Source of the DNA: Ignavibacteria bacterium
Lineage (GTDB): Bacteria > Bacteroidota > Ignavibacteria > Ignavibacteriales > Ignavibacteriaceae
Length of the DNA: 5,403 bases
Assembly: GCA_030648225.1 (NCBI GenBank)
Contig: JAUSIA010000281.1
Span: 1-5,403 of the forward strand
Reading direction: 5' to 3'
In this document: piece after piece, positions 5,240 through 5,403 of the stretch
Layout of the letters: every line of letters starts with the position of its first letter
How positions within the stretch are numbered: the first letter of the stretch is position 1
Translations under genes and position numbers: made by a program
Notes under the pieces: model-generated
The model's database searches: none
The model's input: the letters and a program-made list of their open reading frames with translations, nothing else
Told to the model about the DNA's origin: nothing

Positions 5240-5403
5240 TTACTGCCAGAGAAGCATCGAAATATTCGCTGTTGTTTTCCTTTTTTCATCAGGTTCATTG
5301 TAATAAACGTTGGCAATATTTAATGCAAGCTTACCATCAGGCAGAAGTATTCTTGTAACTTCATTCCATATTTTTGCTAATTTAGATAAATATTCTTCAA
5401 GCG
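5240..5403 (-). pseudogene. Same DNA methyltransferase, upstream part, ending at an in-frame TAA
   Basis: Read from the right edge, the frame gives LEEYLSKLAKIWNEV, TRILLPDGKLALNIANVYYN, then EPDEKRKTTANISMLLWQ and a TAA at 5240-5242. Without a frame change it continues LNEIDDLKFMGTIYWQK into the C-terminal half. The R-x-L-L-P-D-G-K-L-A-L-N-I stretch is the usual 'RVLKPGGRLCINI' segment of these methylases, and NISMLLWQ-x-LNEIDDLKFMGTIYWQK is the helix and strand that follow, so no residues appear to be missing. The break is best explained as a single substitution such as CAA to TAA. The 5' end, including the expected catalytic motif, is outside the window. Confidence 0.82.

Noticed and set aside
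5240..5242. Stop-codon recoding or alternative genetic code
   Set aside because: TAA is the genuine stop of uvrA in the same window, so it is not reassigned, and TAA is not used for selenocysteine or pyrrolysine.
4733..5403. A new defence system formed by the methyltransferase and permease
   Set aside because: Only the methylase is plausibly defence-related, it is interrupted, and the TauE/SafE permease has no known defence role. The neighbourhood to the right is not visible.

Overview
The window is about two-thirds A+T, densely coded, and carries ordinary bacterial chromosomal genes. The AT-rich codon use, the UvrA and TauE-type sequences and the REP-like hairpin cluster would suit a member of the FCB group (Bacteroidota/Ignavibacteria-like). 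That assignment is an impression from composition and repeat style, because there is no rRNA or marker gene to settle it.

Layout: the only plus-strand gene is the 3' two-thirds of uvrA (2-1960), the ATPase of nucleotide excision repair; its start lies to the left of the window. Everything else is on the minus strand and reads toward uvrA. From right to left these are: a site-specific DNA methyltransferase that runs off the right edge and is cut by an in-frame TAA at 5240-5242 (C-terminal half 4733-5212); a TauE/SafE-type permease (3911-4657, TTG start); a 337-bp intergenic region holding a nested cluster of inverted REP-like hairpins (3698-3831, plus a decayed copy at 3848-3868); an aldo/keto reductase whose reading frame is broken near 2937-2945, with the missing C-terminus recoverable in the next frame down to 2750; and a complete higBA toxin-antitoxin operon (higB 2306-2587, higA 1985-2293) ending tail-to-tail with uvrA.

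The genes do not form one pathway. Only higB-higA is a clear operon: toxin first, 12-bp gap, and a Shine-Dalgarno for higA that overlaps the higB stop codon. UvrA is housekeeping, and the permease, reductase and methyltransferase look like independent accessory genes.

The points most worth a second look are: (1) the hairpin cluster, an approximate mirror image of two hairpin pairs, in which the two outer hairpins differ by one compensatory base-pair swap and the whole lies between 9-bp direct repeats; (2) two genes each broken by a single-base lesion within 2.5 kb, which means either recent decay of accessory genes or assembly error; (3) a higBA promoter that would give a leaderless higB message from a GTG start. 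I see no new multi-gene system; the REP-like element is the best candidate for something not yet described.
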